This document shows positions 8,451 through 16,910 of a DNA stretch of 64,000 bases, one piece after another. The stretch's first letter is position 1, and each line of letters starts with the position of its first letter. A program made the translations under genes and the position numbers. The stretch is from Piscinibacter sp943370595 (GTDB lineage Bacteria; Pseudomonadota; Gammaproteobacteria; Burkholderiales; Burkholderiaceae_C): NCBI GenBank assembly GCA_943370595.1, contig CALRRO020000002.1, positions 186,001-250,000 on the forward strand, read 5' to 3'. Under the pieces are notes generated by a model. That model did no database searches, had not been told where the DNA came from, and worked only from the letters and a program-made list of their open reading frames with translations.

Positions 8451-11400
8451 ATGGCCCCACAGCACCCGTTGGACCTCCGCGAACGCGCCCGCCGGCTCTG
8501 GGCGGGGATGCGCCTGCCGCTACGCGCGACCCTGCGCGTGCGACCGCGGGCGCTGCAGTGGGCGCTGGGGGCATGGCTGCTGGCTGCGCTGGTGGCCCCG
8601 GCGGCAGCGGCCTTCACGGGACAGCACCACACCAGCTGGAGCGAACGCGCCGGCGCGCCGACGGAGATCGTCGGCATCGGGCAGGCCCCCGACGGCTACC
8701 TGTGGCTGGCCTCCAACCAGGGGCTGGTGCGCTTCGACGGCCTGCGCTTCGAGCGACTCAACCTCTACCCCGACAACCCCACGCGGCCGCAGCCCTTGTC
8801 CGAGCTGCTGGTGCAGCCCGATGGCACGCTGTGGGTGGCCCTGCGCCTGGGCGGCATGGTGCGTGTGCGTGATGGCGCCCTGCGCCACTACGGCGCCGCC
8901 GACGGCCTGCCGGCGAACCGCATCGTGCTGATGGTGTCCGACGCGCGGGGGGTGGTCTGGGGCAACAGCGAGAGCGGGCTCTACCGCCTTGAAGGTGAGC
9001 GCTGGCGCCAGGTCAATGCCGAGCTGGGCCTGGCACCCGGGCGTGTCGAACAGTTGCTGAAGGCGTCGGACGGCAGCCTGCTGCTGAAGGACGCCTCCGA
9101 ACGCTGGAGCCGCAAAGCCGCCGATGCGCCCCGCGTCCAGCCCTTCCCCGTCGTCGAAGCAGACACGGTCAGTGTCCGGCCCCAGCCCGATGGCACGCTG
9201 TGGGTCTGGCACCGGCGCGGCATGCTGCAGCGCCTGTCGTCTGCCGGGGCCGTGCTGTTGACGATCCCGGCCCCAAGTGCGATCTACGGCGACCTGCTCG
9301 CCGATGCACGCGGCGACCTGTGGTTGACCGACTATGGCAACGGCCTGTTCCGCTACAGCCAGGCGCAGCTGGCCCAGGCGGCGGCCGGCCAGGCCGCCGG
9401 CCCACCCGAACGGCTGACCGAGGCCAGGGGACTGAGCAGCGACAGCGTGATGAACCTGTTCTCCGATCGCCAGGGCCAGCTGTGGGCAGGCACGGCGGGT
9501 GGACTGGACCGCGTTGCCGAGGCGGTGATCCAGCCGGTGCCACGCACCGGCGGCAACTTCGGCGGCCCGATCGCGGTCACGGCGCAGGCCGAGGTCTGCA
9601 TCGGCTCCATCCAGCATCCGACCACCTGCACCACGCCGGACCAGGGCCTGCGGCCGCTGGACGGCGATCCGGCGGTGGCGGCCAAGCCCGCACACGTGCT
9701 GCATGCCGACACCCAGGGGCGCCTGTGGCTCGGCAGCGAGCATGGGCTACGGCGGCGCGAGCGAGATGGCCGGCTGGTCACGGTGCCGTACCCCGACGAC
9801 ACCCGCAGGTCGATCCTGCAGTCCATGCTGGTCGACACGCAGGGCATGCTGTGGCTGGCACCCTTCGGGCAAGCGGTGATGCGCCTGCAGCAGGGCCGTT
9901 GGCTGCCCCCCGACCCACGCTGGCCGCCCAGTGGCGCCCTGGTGCTGGCCCAGGACGCCGCCGGCGCCGTGTGGATGGGCACAGCCGATGGCCAGCTGCT
10001 GCGCCTGCAGGGCGAGCGCCTCGTGCGCCACGGCGCTGCCGACGGCGTGCCCGCGGGCCGCATCCTGGCCCTGAAGCCGGTGCAGGACCGCCTGTGGGTG
10101 GGCGGCGAAGCTGGTCTGCTGCTGTGGCAGCAGGGGCGTGCCCACCGGGTGCGCCTGTCCGACGGCAACAGCCTGGGGCTGGTGACCGGCATCGTGCACA
10201 CCCCCGACGGCGCGCTGTGGCTGAACGAGGCCAGCGGCCTGTTGCGCATTCCCCCGGAAGACCACCAGGCCCTGCTGGCCGACCCGACCCATCCGGTCAG
10301 CGCGCTGCGGCTGGGCCCCGACGATGGCCTGCTGGGCCCGCTGCCACCGCTGCGGCCCACCGACTCGCTGCAACGCGGCCCGGACGGGCAGCTGTGGCTG
10401 ACGCGGGCCAGCAACATCTACCGGCTGGATCCGGTGCGCGTGCTGCCCCCACCCGATGCGCGATTCCCGGTGCCGATGATCGACAGCCTGGGCATGCCGG
10501 CGCCCCGCCGCGTGACCGATGGCCGCTGGGCCGTGCGCTACAACGCGGTGGACTTGGCATCGCCCCAACGCCTGCGCTTCCGCTACCGGCTGGAAGGCCT
10601 GGACGAAGACTGGCAGGAGGCCGGAGACGGCCGGGAGGCGCGCTACAACAACCTGCCGCCAGGGCACTACCGCTTCCAGGTCCAGGCCCGGGCCGGTGCG
10701 CTGGCCGGCTGGAGCGATGCTGCGCCCATCGCCAGCCAGGCGTTCGAGGTGGTGCCCGCCTGGCACCAGACCTGGACCTTCCGCGCATCGGTATTGGCCT
10801 TGATGGGGCTGCTGGCCTGGCTAACCTGGCGGTGGTGGGCCATCCGGACCGCGCGCCGCATCGAGGAACGCCTGCAGGTGCAACTCCGCGAGCGCGAGCG
10901 GATCGCCCGTGAGCTGCACGACAACCTGCTGCAAGGTGCCATGGGCCTGACCCTGCAGGTGCAGGCCGGCCTGGAAGACCTGCCGCCCGCCCACCCTGCG
11001 CGCCGGCAGCTGCAGACCGCCCTGGAACGTGCCGACGCGGTGCTAACGGCCACCCGGGAACATGTGCAGGGCCTGCGGGAAACGCAACTGGCCCATGAGC
11101 TGGGCCAGGCACTGATGCAGGAAGCCATGGCCTTGCGCGGCACGACCGACACGCCGGCCGTGCGCATCGAAACCAGCGGCGAAGCCCGACCGCTGCGTGC
11201 GGCGGCGGCCCGCGAGGTCTATCAGATCGCCCTGGAAGCCGTGCAGAACAGCCTGCGGCATGCGCAGGCACGGCACCTGGATCTGCTCGTCAGCTATGGA
11301 GCCGAGCGCCTGGAAGTGTGCGTCAGCGATGACGGCCGGGGCTTGCCCGCCGAGCTGGACCCGGACATCGGCAGCGCGGGCCACTGGGGCCTGCGCGGCA

Positions 11401-11570
11401 TGCGCGAACGCGCCGCCACGCTCGGTGCCGAGGTGCGCTGGCTGCGCCGAACGGAAGGCGGTGTGAGGGTGGTTATCTCGGTCAAGGCGGAAGTCGCCTA
11501 CCAGGGGCACCGCGGTCGCACGGGTCTTCTCGGTCGACTTCGCGCCTGGCGCGCATCGCATCAGGTCTGA
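8451..11570 (+). CDS. two-component regulator propeller sensor histidine kinase
   Basis: A 1039-residue membrane sensor kinase. An N-terminal hydrophobic segment (about residues 36-54) leads to a large periplasmic region of repeated propeller blades (many DG.LW and GLWxG-like strands) and a Y_Y_Y domain (LRFRYRLEGLDEDWQEA, about residues 705-720). A second membrane segment follows at about 775-798. The cytoplasmic part has a HisKA_3 helix with phospho-acceptor His near residue 823 (ERIARELHDNLLQG), an N box (ALEAVQNSLRHAQ) and a G box (SDDGRGLP) of the HATPase. It should phosphorylate a NarL-type regulator, most likely the intact one at 12448. Its last 89 bases overlap the antisense regulator gene. 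Confidence 0.93.
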   Translation: MAPQHPLDLRERARRLWAGMRLPLRATLRVRPRALQWALGAWLLAALVAPAAAAFTGQHHTSWSERAGAPTEIVGIGQAPDGYLWLASNQGLVRFDGLRFERLNLYPDNPTRPQPLSELLVQPDGTLWVALRLGGMVRVRDGALRHYGAADGLPANRIVLMVSDARGVVWGNSESGLYRLEGERWRQVNAELGLAPGRVEQLLKASDGSLLLKDASERWSRKAADAPRVQPFPVVEADTVSVRPQPDGTLWVWHRRGMLQRLSSAGAVLLTIPAPSAIYGDLLADARGDLWLTDYGNGLFRYSQAQLAQAAAGQAAGPPERLTEARGLSSDSVMNLFSDRQGQLWAGTAGGLDRVAEAVIQPVPRTGGNFGGPIAVTAQAEVCIGSIQHPTTCTTPDQGLRPLDGDPAVAAKPAHVLHADTQGRLWLGSEHGLRRRERDGRLVTVPYPDDTRRSILQSMLVDTQGMLWLAPFGQAVMRLQQGRWLPPDPRWPPSGALVLAQDAAGAVWMGTADGQLLRLQGERLVRHGAADGVPAGRILALKPVQDRLWVGGEAGLLLWQQGRAHRVRLSDGNSLGLVTGIVHTPDGALWLNEASGLLRIPPEDHQALLADPTHPVSALRLGPDDGLLGPLPPLRPTDSLQRGPDGQLWLTRASNIYRLDPVRVLPPPDARFPVPMIDSLGMPAPRRVTDGRWAVRYNAVDLASPQRLRFRYRLEGLDEDWQEAGDGREARYNNLPPGHYRFQVQARAGALAGWSDAAPIASQAFEVVPAWHQTWTFRASVLALMGLLAWLTWRWWAIRTARRIEERLQVQLRERERIARELHDNLLQGAMGLTLQVQAGLEDLPPAHPARRQLQTALERADAVLTATREHVQGLRETQLAHELGQALMQEAMALRGTTDTPAVRIETSGEARPLRAAAAREVYQIALEAVQNSLRHAQARHLDLLVSYGAERLEVCVSDDGRGLPAELDPDIGSAGHWGLRGMRERAATLGAEVRWLRRTEGGVRVVISVKAEVAYQGHRGRTGLLGRLRAWRASHQV

Positions 11571-12264
11571 CGCAGGACCGAATTTTTTCCGCTGACTCCG
11601 GCTCCGCCAGGACCTGCGGAACCGGGCGCTGCGTGGCCAGACCCAGCCGGCGCGCCGCCGCAGCGGCCTGGGTCCGGCTGCCCACCGCCAGCTTGCCGAG
11701 GATGGCCTTCACATGCGTCTTGACGGTGCCCACGGCCATGTCCAGCTGCAGCGCGATGGTCTTGTTGTTCAAGCCATGGCACACCAGCGCCAGCACCTCC
11801 TGCTCCCGCGGTGTGAGCGGTGTCAGTGTGGCGGCCTCTGCCAGGGTGGCCGCGGCGTTCTCGCACAGGTACGGCTGGCCTCGGACCAGTGTCTGGGCGG
11901 CTCGCAGCAGCACCTGCAAGGTGCAATCCGCACCCACGACGCCCCTGGCGCCAGCGTCGAGCGCCAGGCGGACCCGGCTCGCGGCCAGTCGATCGTCCAC
12001 CACCAGCAACGGTGGCTGTGCGCGCCCCAGCGCCGCGAGCAGTCGAAGGCCGTTGGCGTAGTCCGTCACCAGCAGCCCGGGTCGGTGTTGCAGCATCTGC
12101 TGCGCCAGGTCGCTGCCGGGCACCACGGCACACCGCAGGGCCGGCGCCAGCGCGCTGACCACGCCCGCGGCCAGCAAGGCGTTCTCGTGCGCCACCAGCA
12201 CCTCGGCCGCGGCGGGCGTGCACTGAGCGGGCTCCGAGATCGGGCGGTTCGACATGGCAGCCAT
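11482..12264 (-). CDS. LuxR-type response regulator with degenerate receiver
   Basis: A 260-residue protein with an N-terminal receiver-like half (residues ~20-130) and a C-terminal LuxR/NarL helix-turn-helix (LTPREQEVLALVCHGLNNKTIA ... VGTVKTHVKAIL in two parts, about 147-210). An Asp at the usual phosphorylation position can be proposed (LLVTDYANG), but the acidic pair of the first strand is replaced (VLVAHENAL) and the conserved Lys near the end is missing (GVVGADC). It may therefore act without normal phosphorylation. The ~40-residue C-terminal tail after the HTH is encoded in the region overlapping the kinase gene. ATG at 12255 is an alternative start. Confidence 0.82.
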   Translation of the reverse strand: MAAMSNRPISEPAQCTPAAAEVLVAHENALLAAGVVSALAPALRCAVVPGSDLAQQMLQHRPGLLVTDYANGLRLLAALGRAQPPLLVVDDRLAASRVRLALDAGARGVVGADCTLQVLLRAAQTLVRGQPYLCENAAATLAEAATLTPLTPREQEVLALVCHGLNNKTIALQLDMAVGTVKTHVKAILGKLAVGSRTQAAAAARRLGLATQRPVPQVLAEPESAEKIRSCVRPDAMRARREVDREDPCDRGAPGRRLPP

Positions 12265-12447
12265 GTTGTCGCGAGCTTGCCGGATCGAGCAGCCCCACCC
12301 AGGTAGGTCGCCACTACCCGAAAGAGTGAGTGTGTGACCGGGCGTTGCGGCGATCGGATGTCCTGGCGAAGACCTTGCTTCAACACTCCGGCGTGTGTTG
12401 CCTACACTCCAGCGCGGCCAAGCCCGCGCGCTGGCACCCCATCACCA

Positions 12448-13080
12448 ATGACGACTTCGACACCCGCGATACGACTGCTGCTGGTCGACGACCACCCGCT
12501 GATGCGGGAGGGTGTCATGGCGATCGTTCAGCGGCAGTCCGACATGCGGGTGGTGGGCGAAGCCGCCTCCGGCGCCGAGGCCGTCGAGCGTTATGCCGCG
12601 CTCCGGCCCGACGTGACGCTGATGGACCTGCAGATGCCCGGCATGGACGGCATGAAGGCGATCCGGACCATACGCAGCACCTGGCCCGACGCGCGCATCC
12701 TGGTGCTCACCACCTACCAGGGCGACGCACAGGCCTGGCTCGCCTTGAAGGCGGGCGCCGCCGGCTACATGGTCAAGACCGCCCTGCGCGCCACGCTGAT
12801 CGACGCGGTTCGCAAGGTGCATGCGGGCGGGCGCTGGGTCGCATCGGAAGTGGCCCAGGAACTGGCCAGCCATGCGGGGGAGGAAATGCTCACCGCACGC
12901 GAGCTGGAAGTCCTGCAGCGCGTCGCCGCAGGTCATTCCAATCGGGAGATCGGCGCCATGCTGTCGGTGACGGAAGACACCATCAAGGCCCGCCTGAAGA
13001 CCATTCTCGCGAAGCTCGGCGCACGCGACCGGACGCATGCCGTGACCATCGCGATTCGCCGCGGGCTGATTCAGAACTGA
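12448..13080 (+). CDS. NarL/FixJ-type response regulator
   Basis: A 210-residue response regulator with an intact receiver: acidic pair in LLLVDDHPLMREG, phosphorylation Asp in DVTLMDLQMPGMDG (about residue 60) and Lys in AAGYMVKTAL (about residue 110). The C-terminal HTH is LTARELEVLQRVAAGHSNREIG followed by TEDTIKARLKTIL. The start at 12448 was chosen because the receiver begins 9 residues later and the upstream extension has no domain character. It is the likely partner of the propeller kinase. A target would be the divergent 8316-8450 region controlling the catalase operon; this is inferred from gene order only. Confidence 0.9.
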   Translation: MTTSTPAIRLLLVDDHPLMREGVMAIVQRQSDMRVVGEAASGAEAVERYAALRPDVTLMDLQMPGMDGMKAIRTIRSTWPDARILVLTTYQGDAQAWLALKAGAAGYMVKTALRATLIDAVRKVHAGGRWVASEVAQELASHAGEEMLTARELEVLQRVAAGHSNREIGAMLSVTEDTIKARLKTILAKLGARDRTHAVTIAIRRGLIQN

Positions 13081-13323
13081 GTTGCCGAGCCGAAACTGCC
13101 AGGGGCAGACTCATCCCGTCAGCCACCGGGCCTCTGCGCTGGAACCCGGTCACCGAAGAGAGCCGCCCATGGCCGACGACCCGACTCGGGCGAGCTCACG
13201 GCAGGGTCGGGTCACGCCACTTCCAGCGGTGCGATTCCTGCCAGCGACAGACCTCGTCGACCGCTGGCACGTTGTTCGACTGCACCAAGCTTCGGCGCCG
13301 AGCCGACTGCCAATCCTTGTCCG

Positions 13324-14103
13324 TCAGCCGATGCCGTTGTCCTGCAGAGCCGGCAGTACGGCGCGCTTGACGATGCGGCGGAAGCCCGACGGCGTGGGGT
13401 GCAGCTCGTTCGCCCACATCGAATCGTTGTCTTCGGGCAGCACACCGGCCGTGTCCATGACGACGACCGTCCCGAGGGTGGCGTCGAGGCTCATGTCGAT
13501 CTGCTTGAGCTTGAGCTCGCCGATCAACTGCTTGAACAAGGGGCGGCGCAAGGCGGTAGGCACCTTGGCAGCGTCCATCGGCGCCTTCAGCCAGTCGGCC
13601 GGGCCGAACAAGCCCTTTCCCGTCGGCCACGCGTAGTCGTACTGGTGCAGGAAGACCGGTGCGTTGCTGTTCCAGCCGCGAAAGCGTGCGATGAGCTCAC
13701 GGTAGGCAAGGTCGAGGCCCTCCATGATCGCGTCGGGCTGACCGGGCGCGAAGCAATCTTCGACCGCGGCCGCCTGGCTGCAGTCCGGCTTCAGCAGCCG
13801 AAGGAAGTCGTCCATGCCTGCGATGTCGTTGCCACCGCCGCTCAAGAGCAGGCCTCTCACTCCGCTCGCGTAGAGCTTGAAGGAGCGATCGATCTCCTGG
13901 CGATACTTCGTGGCCCATTCGGCGGCTTCTGCGCCGTTTCGTCCGACGACGAGAAGGACCTGCTGCGACAGCCTGGCCGCGATCTCGACCGCGAGGTTGT
14001 CGATCGGGTACCAGAACCACGAGTCACCCACCAGCAGCAGCGACGGAGATTGCCGGTCCGGGTCCTGCTGGATCGAAGTGGCCCCCCAGAAGACATTGGT
14101 CAT
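13324..14103 (-). CDS. SGNH/GDSL-like hydrolase, unassigned
   Basis: A 259-residue protein with the order of motifs expected for SGNH hydrolases: LLVGDSWFWYP (block I Ser, about residue 27), LSGGGNDIAG (block III Asn, about residue 88) and NELHPTPSGFR (block V His, about residue 240). GDSW instead of GDSL and the late His make it an outlying member. No signal peptide is seen. GGGAGGGG precedes the ATG at 14103. It is flanked by 243 bases without a recognised gene on one side and by a kinase fragment on the other, and it has no operon partner. Lipid or polysaccharide ester hydrolysis is the family expectation; substrate unknown. Confidence 0.75.
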   Translation of the reverse strand: MTNVFWGATSIQQDPDRQSPSLLLVGDSWFWYPIDNLAVEIAARLSQQVLLVVGRNGAEAAEWATKYRQEIDRSFKLYASGVRGLLLSGGGNDIAGMDDFLRLLKPDCSQAAAVEDCFAPGQPDAIMEGLDLAYRELIARFRGWNSNAPVFLHQYDYAWPTGKGLFGPADWLKAPMDAAKVPTALRRPLFKQLIGELKLKQIDMSLDATLGTVVVMDTAGVLPEDNDSMWANELHPTPSGFRRIVKRAVLPALQDNGIG

Positions 14104-14303
14104 GGTTCCCCTCCCATTCGGTGTGCGACACAGTGGGCAGATGCGGAAGGGCGTCGGATTGGCCAGCGGCGCATGAATGCGGCGCCCCCCCCGGGCGAGT
14201 CACCGCACGACCAAGGCCTTGTCTTCCGCCACGGGGAAAGTATGGCCCCGCCGGTCGTCCGCGCAACAACAAGATTGCTGAGGCTCAGAGCACGGCAGCG
14301 CCG

Positions 14304-14423
14304 GGCAGCGGCCTGGGGCTGGTCGATCGTGCAGCGTATCGCGGCGGTGCATGGGCGCAGTCCGAGACCGCGCGCTCGGAGGCACTGGGCGGCCTCACGG
14401 TGCGCGTTCGCTTCCTGGCCTGA
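14304..14423 (+). pseudogene. fragment of a sensor histidine kinase C-terminus with two frameshifts
   Basis: The 321-base gap 14104-14424 holds no intact gene, but its end encodes the last ~40 residues of a HATPase domain. Frame one gives GSGLGL at 14304-14321; after one extra base at 14322 the next frame gives SIVQRIAAVHG (14323-14354); a compensating shift near 14355 restores the first frame, which continues as ARSEALGGLTVRVRFLA and stops with TGA at 14421-14423. This is the order of the final G box and last strand of a kinase such as QseC/PhoQ types. Nothing kinase-like is visible upstream, so it is a decayed remnant. Confidence 0.65.
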
Positions 14424-14424
14424 T

Positions 14425-15138
14425 TCAGACGCCGAGGTAGCCCGCCAGCGCCGTGCTCGCCGCCACCGCCTCGCTGGCACCTTCCAGCACCACCTGCCCC
14501 TTCTGCAACACCAGCGCGCGGTCGCTGCGCGCGAGGACGCGGCGGTAGTCGCGGTCGACGATCAGCGTGGCGATGCCGCTGGCGCGGATCTCGCCGATCA
14601 CGCGCCAGATGTCGGCCACGATCAGCGGCGCCAGGCCCTCGGTGGCTTCGTCGAGGATGATCAGCTCGGGGTGCGTCATCAGCGCACGCCCGATCGAGAG
14701 CATCTGCTGCTCGCCGCCGGAGAGCTGCGATCCCAGGTTGCTCAAGCGCTCCTTCAAGCGCGGGAAGGTGTCGAGCACCCGCTCGTAGTTCCAGTCGTCG
14801 CGCCCATCGCGGCCGCGGCGTGCGGCCATCACCAGGTTCTCGCGCACCGTCAGGTTGGGGAACACGCCGCGACCCTCGGGCACGTAGGCCACGCCCAGGC
14901 GCGCCACCTGGTGCGGCTTCGCCTTCGAGGCGTCCTGGCCAAAGAAGGCGATCTGCCCTTCGCGCTGCGTGACGTGGCCGAGCAGCGTGCGGATCAGCGT
15001 GCTCTTGCCCATGCCGTTGCGGCCGAGCAGACCGAGCGTCTGGCCGCGCGCGATGGCGAGGTCGATGCCGTGCAGCACGTGGCTGGAGCCGTACCAGGCA
15101 TGCAGGCCACGCGCTTCGACGAGGGTGTCGTGATTCAC
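14425..15138 (-). CDS. livF: branched-chain-type ABC transporter ATP-binding protein LivF
   Basis: A 237-residue ABC ATPase of the LivF type. Walker A is GRNGMGKST (about residue 40), the signature is LSGGEQQ and Walker B is LIILDEATEG. It uses a GTG start at 15138, one base after the LivG stop. It is the last gene of the minus-strand benzoate operon and supplies energy for the importer formed by the LivH, LivM, LivG and substrate-binding proteins. In this context the cargo is probably benzoate or a related aromatic acid rather than an amino acid; this is inference from the neighbours. Confidence 0.92.
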   Translation of the reverse strand: MNHDTLVEARGLHAWYGSSHVLHGIDLAIARGQTLGLLGRNGMGKSTLIRTLLGHVTQREGQIAFFGQDASKAKPHQVARLGVAYVPEGRGVFPNLTVRENLVMAARRGRDGRDDWNYERVLDTFPRLKERLSNLGSQLSGGEQQMLSIGRALMTHPELIILDEATEGLAPLIVADIWRVIGEIRASGIATLIVDRDYRRVLARSDRALVLQKGQVVLEGASEAVAASTALAGYLGV

Positions 15139-15139
15139 G

Positions 15140-15901
15140 TCAGTGGTCTCCGAGGTAGGCGGTCTGCACCAGCGGGTTGCTGCGGATCGCCGCCGGCGTG
15201 TCGGAGGCGATCACCGCGCCGTTGACCATCACCGTGATGCGGTCGGCGATGCGGAACACGGCGTCCATGTCGTGCTCGACGAGCAGGATGGCGTGGTCGG
15301 CGCGCAGCTCGCCCAGCAGCGCCAGCATGCGTTCGGTCTCCTCGGCGCCCATGCCAGCCAGTGGCTCGTCGAGCAGCAGCACCTCGGGCGCGGTGGCCAG
15401 GCACATCGCGATCTCGAGCTGGCGCTTCTGGCCGTGGCTGAGCAGGCCCGCCGGGCGCTCGAGCAGCGCATCGAGCCCGGCCTTGGCGGCGGCCTGGCGC
15501 GCCGCCGCGGTGCTGGCCTCGCAGCGCTGTGCGGCCTGCCACCAGCGCCACGGCTTCTGCGTGCGCGCCTGCGCGGCGAGGCGGCAGTTCTCGAGCACCG
15601 TGAACGTCGGGTAGATGGTGTTGCGCTGGTAGCTGCGGCCGAGGCCGGCTCGCGCGCGCCTCGGTTGCGCCCATCCCGTCACGTCCTCGCCGAGCAGTTC
15701 GACGCTGCCACCCGAGGGCGGGATCTCGCCGGAAAGGATGTTGATCAGCGTCGACTTGCCGGCGCCGTTGGTGCCGATCACCGCATGCACGCTGCCGCGC
15801 TCGAGCTCGATCGACACGCGATCGACCGCGACGAGGCCGCCCCAGCGGCGGGTGATCTCGCGGCCGCGCAGCAGCACGCCGGCCTGTGCTTCAGGCTTCA
15901 T
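15140..15901 (-). CDS. livG: branched-chain-type ABC transporter ATP-binding protein LivG
   Basis: A 253-residue ABC ATPase of the LivG type. Walker A is GTNGAGKST (about residue 45), the signature region is LSHGQKRQLEIA (SHGQ instead of SGGQ, common in LivG proteins of aromatic importers) and Walker B is EVLLLDEPLAGM. The start overlaps the end of livM by 11 bases and the stop lies one base before livF. It forms the ATPase heterodimer with LivF at the cytoplasmic face of the importer. Confidence 0.92.
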   Translation of the reverse strand: MKPEAQAGVLLRGREITRRWGGLVAVDRVSIELERGSVHAVIGTNGAGKSTLINILSGEIPPSGGSVELLGEDVTGWAQPRRARAGLGRSYQRNTIYPTFTVLENCRLAAQARTQKPWRWWQAAQRCEASTAAARQAAAKAGLDALLERPAGLLSHGQKRQLEIAMCLATAPEVLLLDEPLAGMGAEETERMLALLGELRADHAILLVEHDMDAVFRIADRITVMVNGAVIASDTPAAIRSNPLVQTAYLGDH

Positions 15902-16910
15902 TCATCGCCTCCTGGCCGGCGACGGTCGAACGACTGCGGCCGACGAGCCGCTCGCGCCACTGCCCCGGCAGCCCGACCAGCCCGCGCGGCAGCAGCGCGA
16001 CGCTGGCGATGATGGTCAGGCCCAGCCCCAGGTGCCAGTGCTTGGCGAAGGCACCGAAGATGGCCTCGCTCTTGAAGAACTCCTGCAGCAGCGCGAAGGC
16101 GAAGGCACCGATCAGCGCGCCGCGCAGGTGACCCAGGCCGCCGAGGATGATCATGATCAGCACGGCGCCGCTCAGGTGCCAGCTCATCATCTCCGGGTTC
16201 ACGAAACCGTCCTTCACCGCGAACAGGAAGCCGGCCAGGCCGGCGATGCCGCCGGACAGCGTGAAGGCGGCCAGCTTGTACGGGTAGGTGGAGAAGCCGG
16301 TGGCGCGCATGCGCTGCTCGTTGACGCGGATGCCGGCCAGCGCGCGGCCGAAGCGCGAGCGCAGCAGCACGGCGAGGAAGGCGAAGGTCGCCACCAGGCA
16401 GGCCAGCGTGAAGAAGTAGAGCGTGAGCGCGCCATCGAGGTCGATCAGCGAACCCAGCGCCGGCTTGACGTAGAGGTAGATGCCGTCGGTGCCGCCGCCG
16501 AGCGGCGTGTCGTGCACGACGTAGTAGGCCATCTGCGCAAAGGCCAGCGTGACCATGATGAAGTAGACGCCCTTGGTGCGCAGGCTGAGCGCGCCGACGG
16601 CGAGTGCGTAGAGCGCCGCCGCGACGATGCTCACCGGCAGCAGCCACCACAGGCCCGCCGCTTCGCTGGCCGGCGACAGCAGCACCGCTGCATAGGCGCC
16701 GATGCCGAAGAACGCCGCCTGGCCGAAGCACACGAGGCCGGTGGCGCCGACCAGCAGCTCCAGGCTGAGCGCGAAGATCGCGTAGACCATGATCTTGGTG
16801 ACCAGGTCGACGCCATAGCTGCCGGTCAGAAGCGGCAGCAGCGCCAGTGCGGCGAAGCAGGCGGCGACGAAGGCCGCTTTCGATCGATCGATGGGGTTCA
16901 TGAGACTCAT
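15891..16910 (-). CDS. livM: branched-chain-type ABC transporter permease LivM
   Basis: A 339-residue inner-membrane permease with about ten hydrophobic segments and the LivM family landmark GLVCFGQAAFFGIGAYAA (about residues 57-74), plus the late loop LSGGIAGLAGFLFA. The ATG at 16910 overlaps the livH stop in an ATGA; a second ATG at 16901 is possible. It pairs with LivH to form the translocation channel. A longer upstream extension was rejected because it lies inside livH and has the composition of a shadow frame. Confidence 0.92.
   Translation of the reverse strand: MSLMNPIDRSKAAFVAACFAALALLPLLTGSYGVDLVTKIMVYAIFALSLELLVGATGLVCFGQAAFFGIGAYAAVLLSPASEAAGLWWLLPVSIVAAALYALAVGALSLRTKGVYFIMVTLAFAQMAYYVVHDTPLGGGTDGIYLYVKPALGSLIDLDGALTLYFFTLACLVATFAFLAVLLRSRFGRALAGIRVNEQRMRATGFSTYPYKLAAFTLSGGIAGLAGFLFAVKDGFVNPEMMSWHLSGAVLIMIILGGLGHLRGALIGAFAFALLQEFFKSEAIFGAFAKHWHLGLGLTIIASVALLPRGLVGLPGQWRERLVGRSRSTVAGQEAMNEA

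Noticed and set aside
13081..13323. 243-base region between the NarL regulator and the SGNH gene as a possible small gene
   Set aside because: Frames starting at 13170 (plus) and ending at 13196 (minus) have no ribosome binding site or family resemblance; I see nothing supportable in it.
13399..15225. Long plus-strand open frame of over 600 codons across the SGNH, livF and fragment region
   Set aside because: It lies opposite clear genes, has Arg/Ala/Gln-rich composition typical of antisense frames in GC-rich DNA, and shows no domain. It was useful only in revealing the SIVQRIAAVHG part of the kinase fragment.
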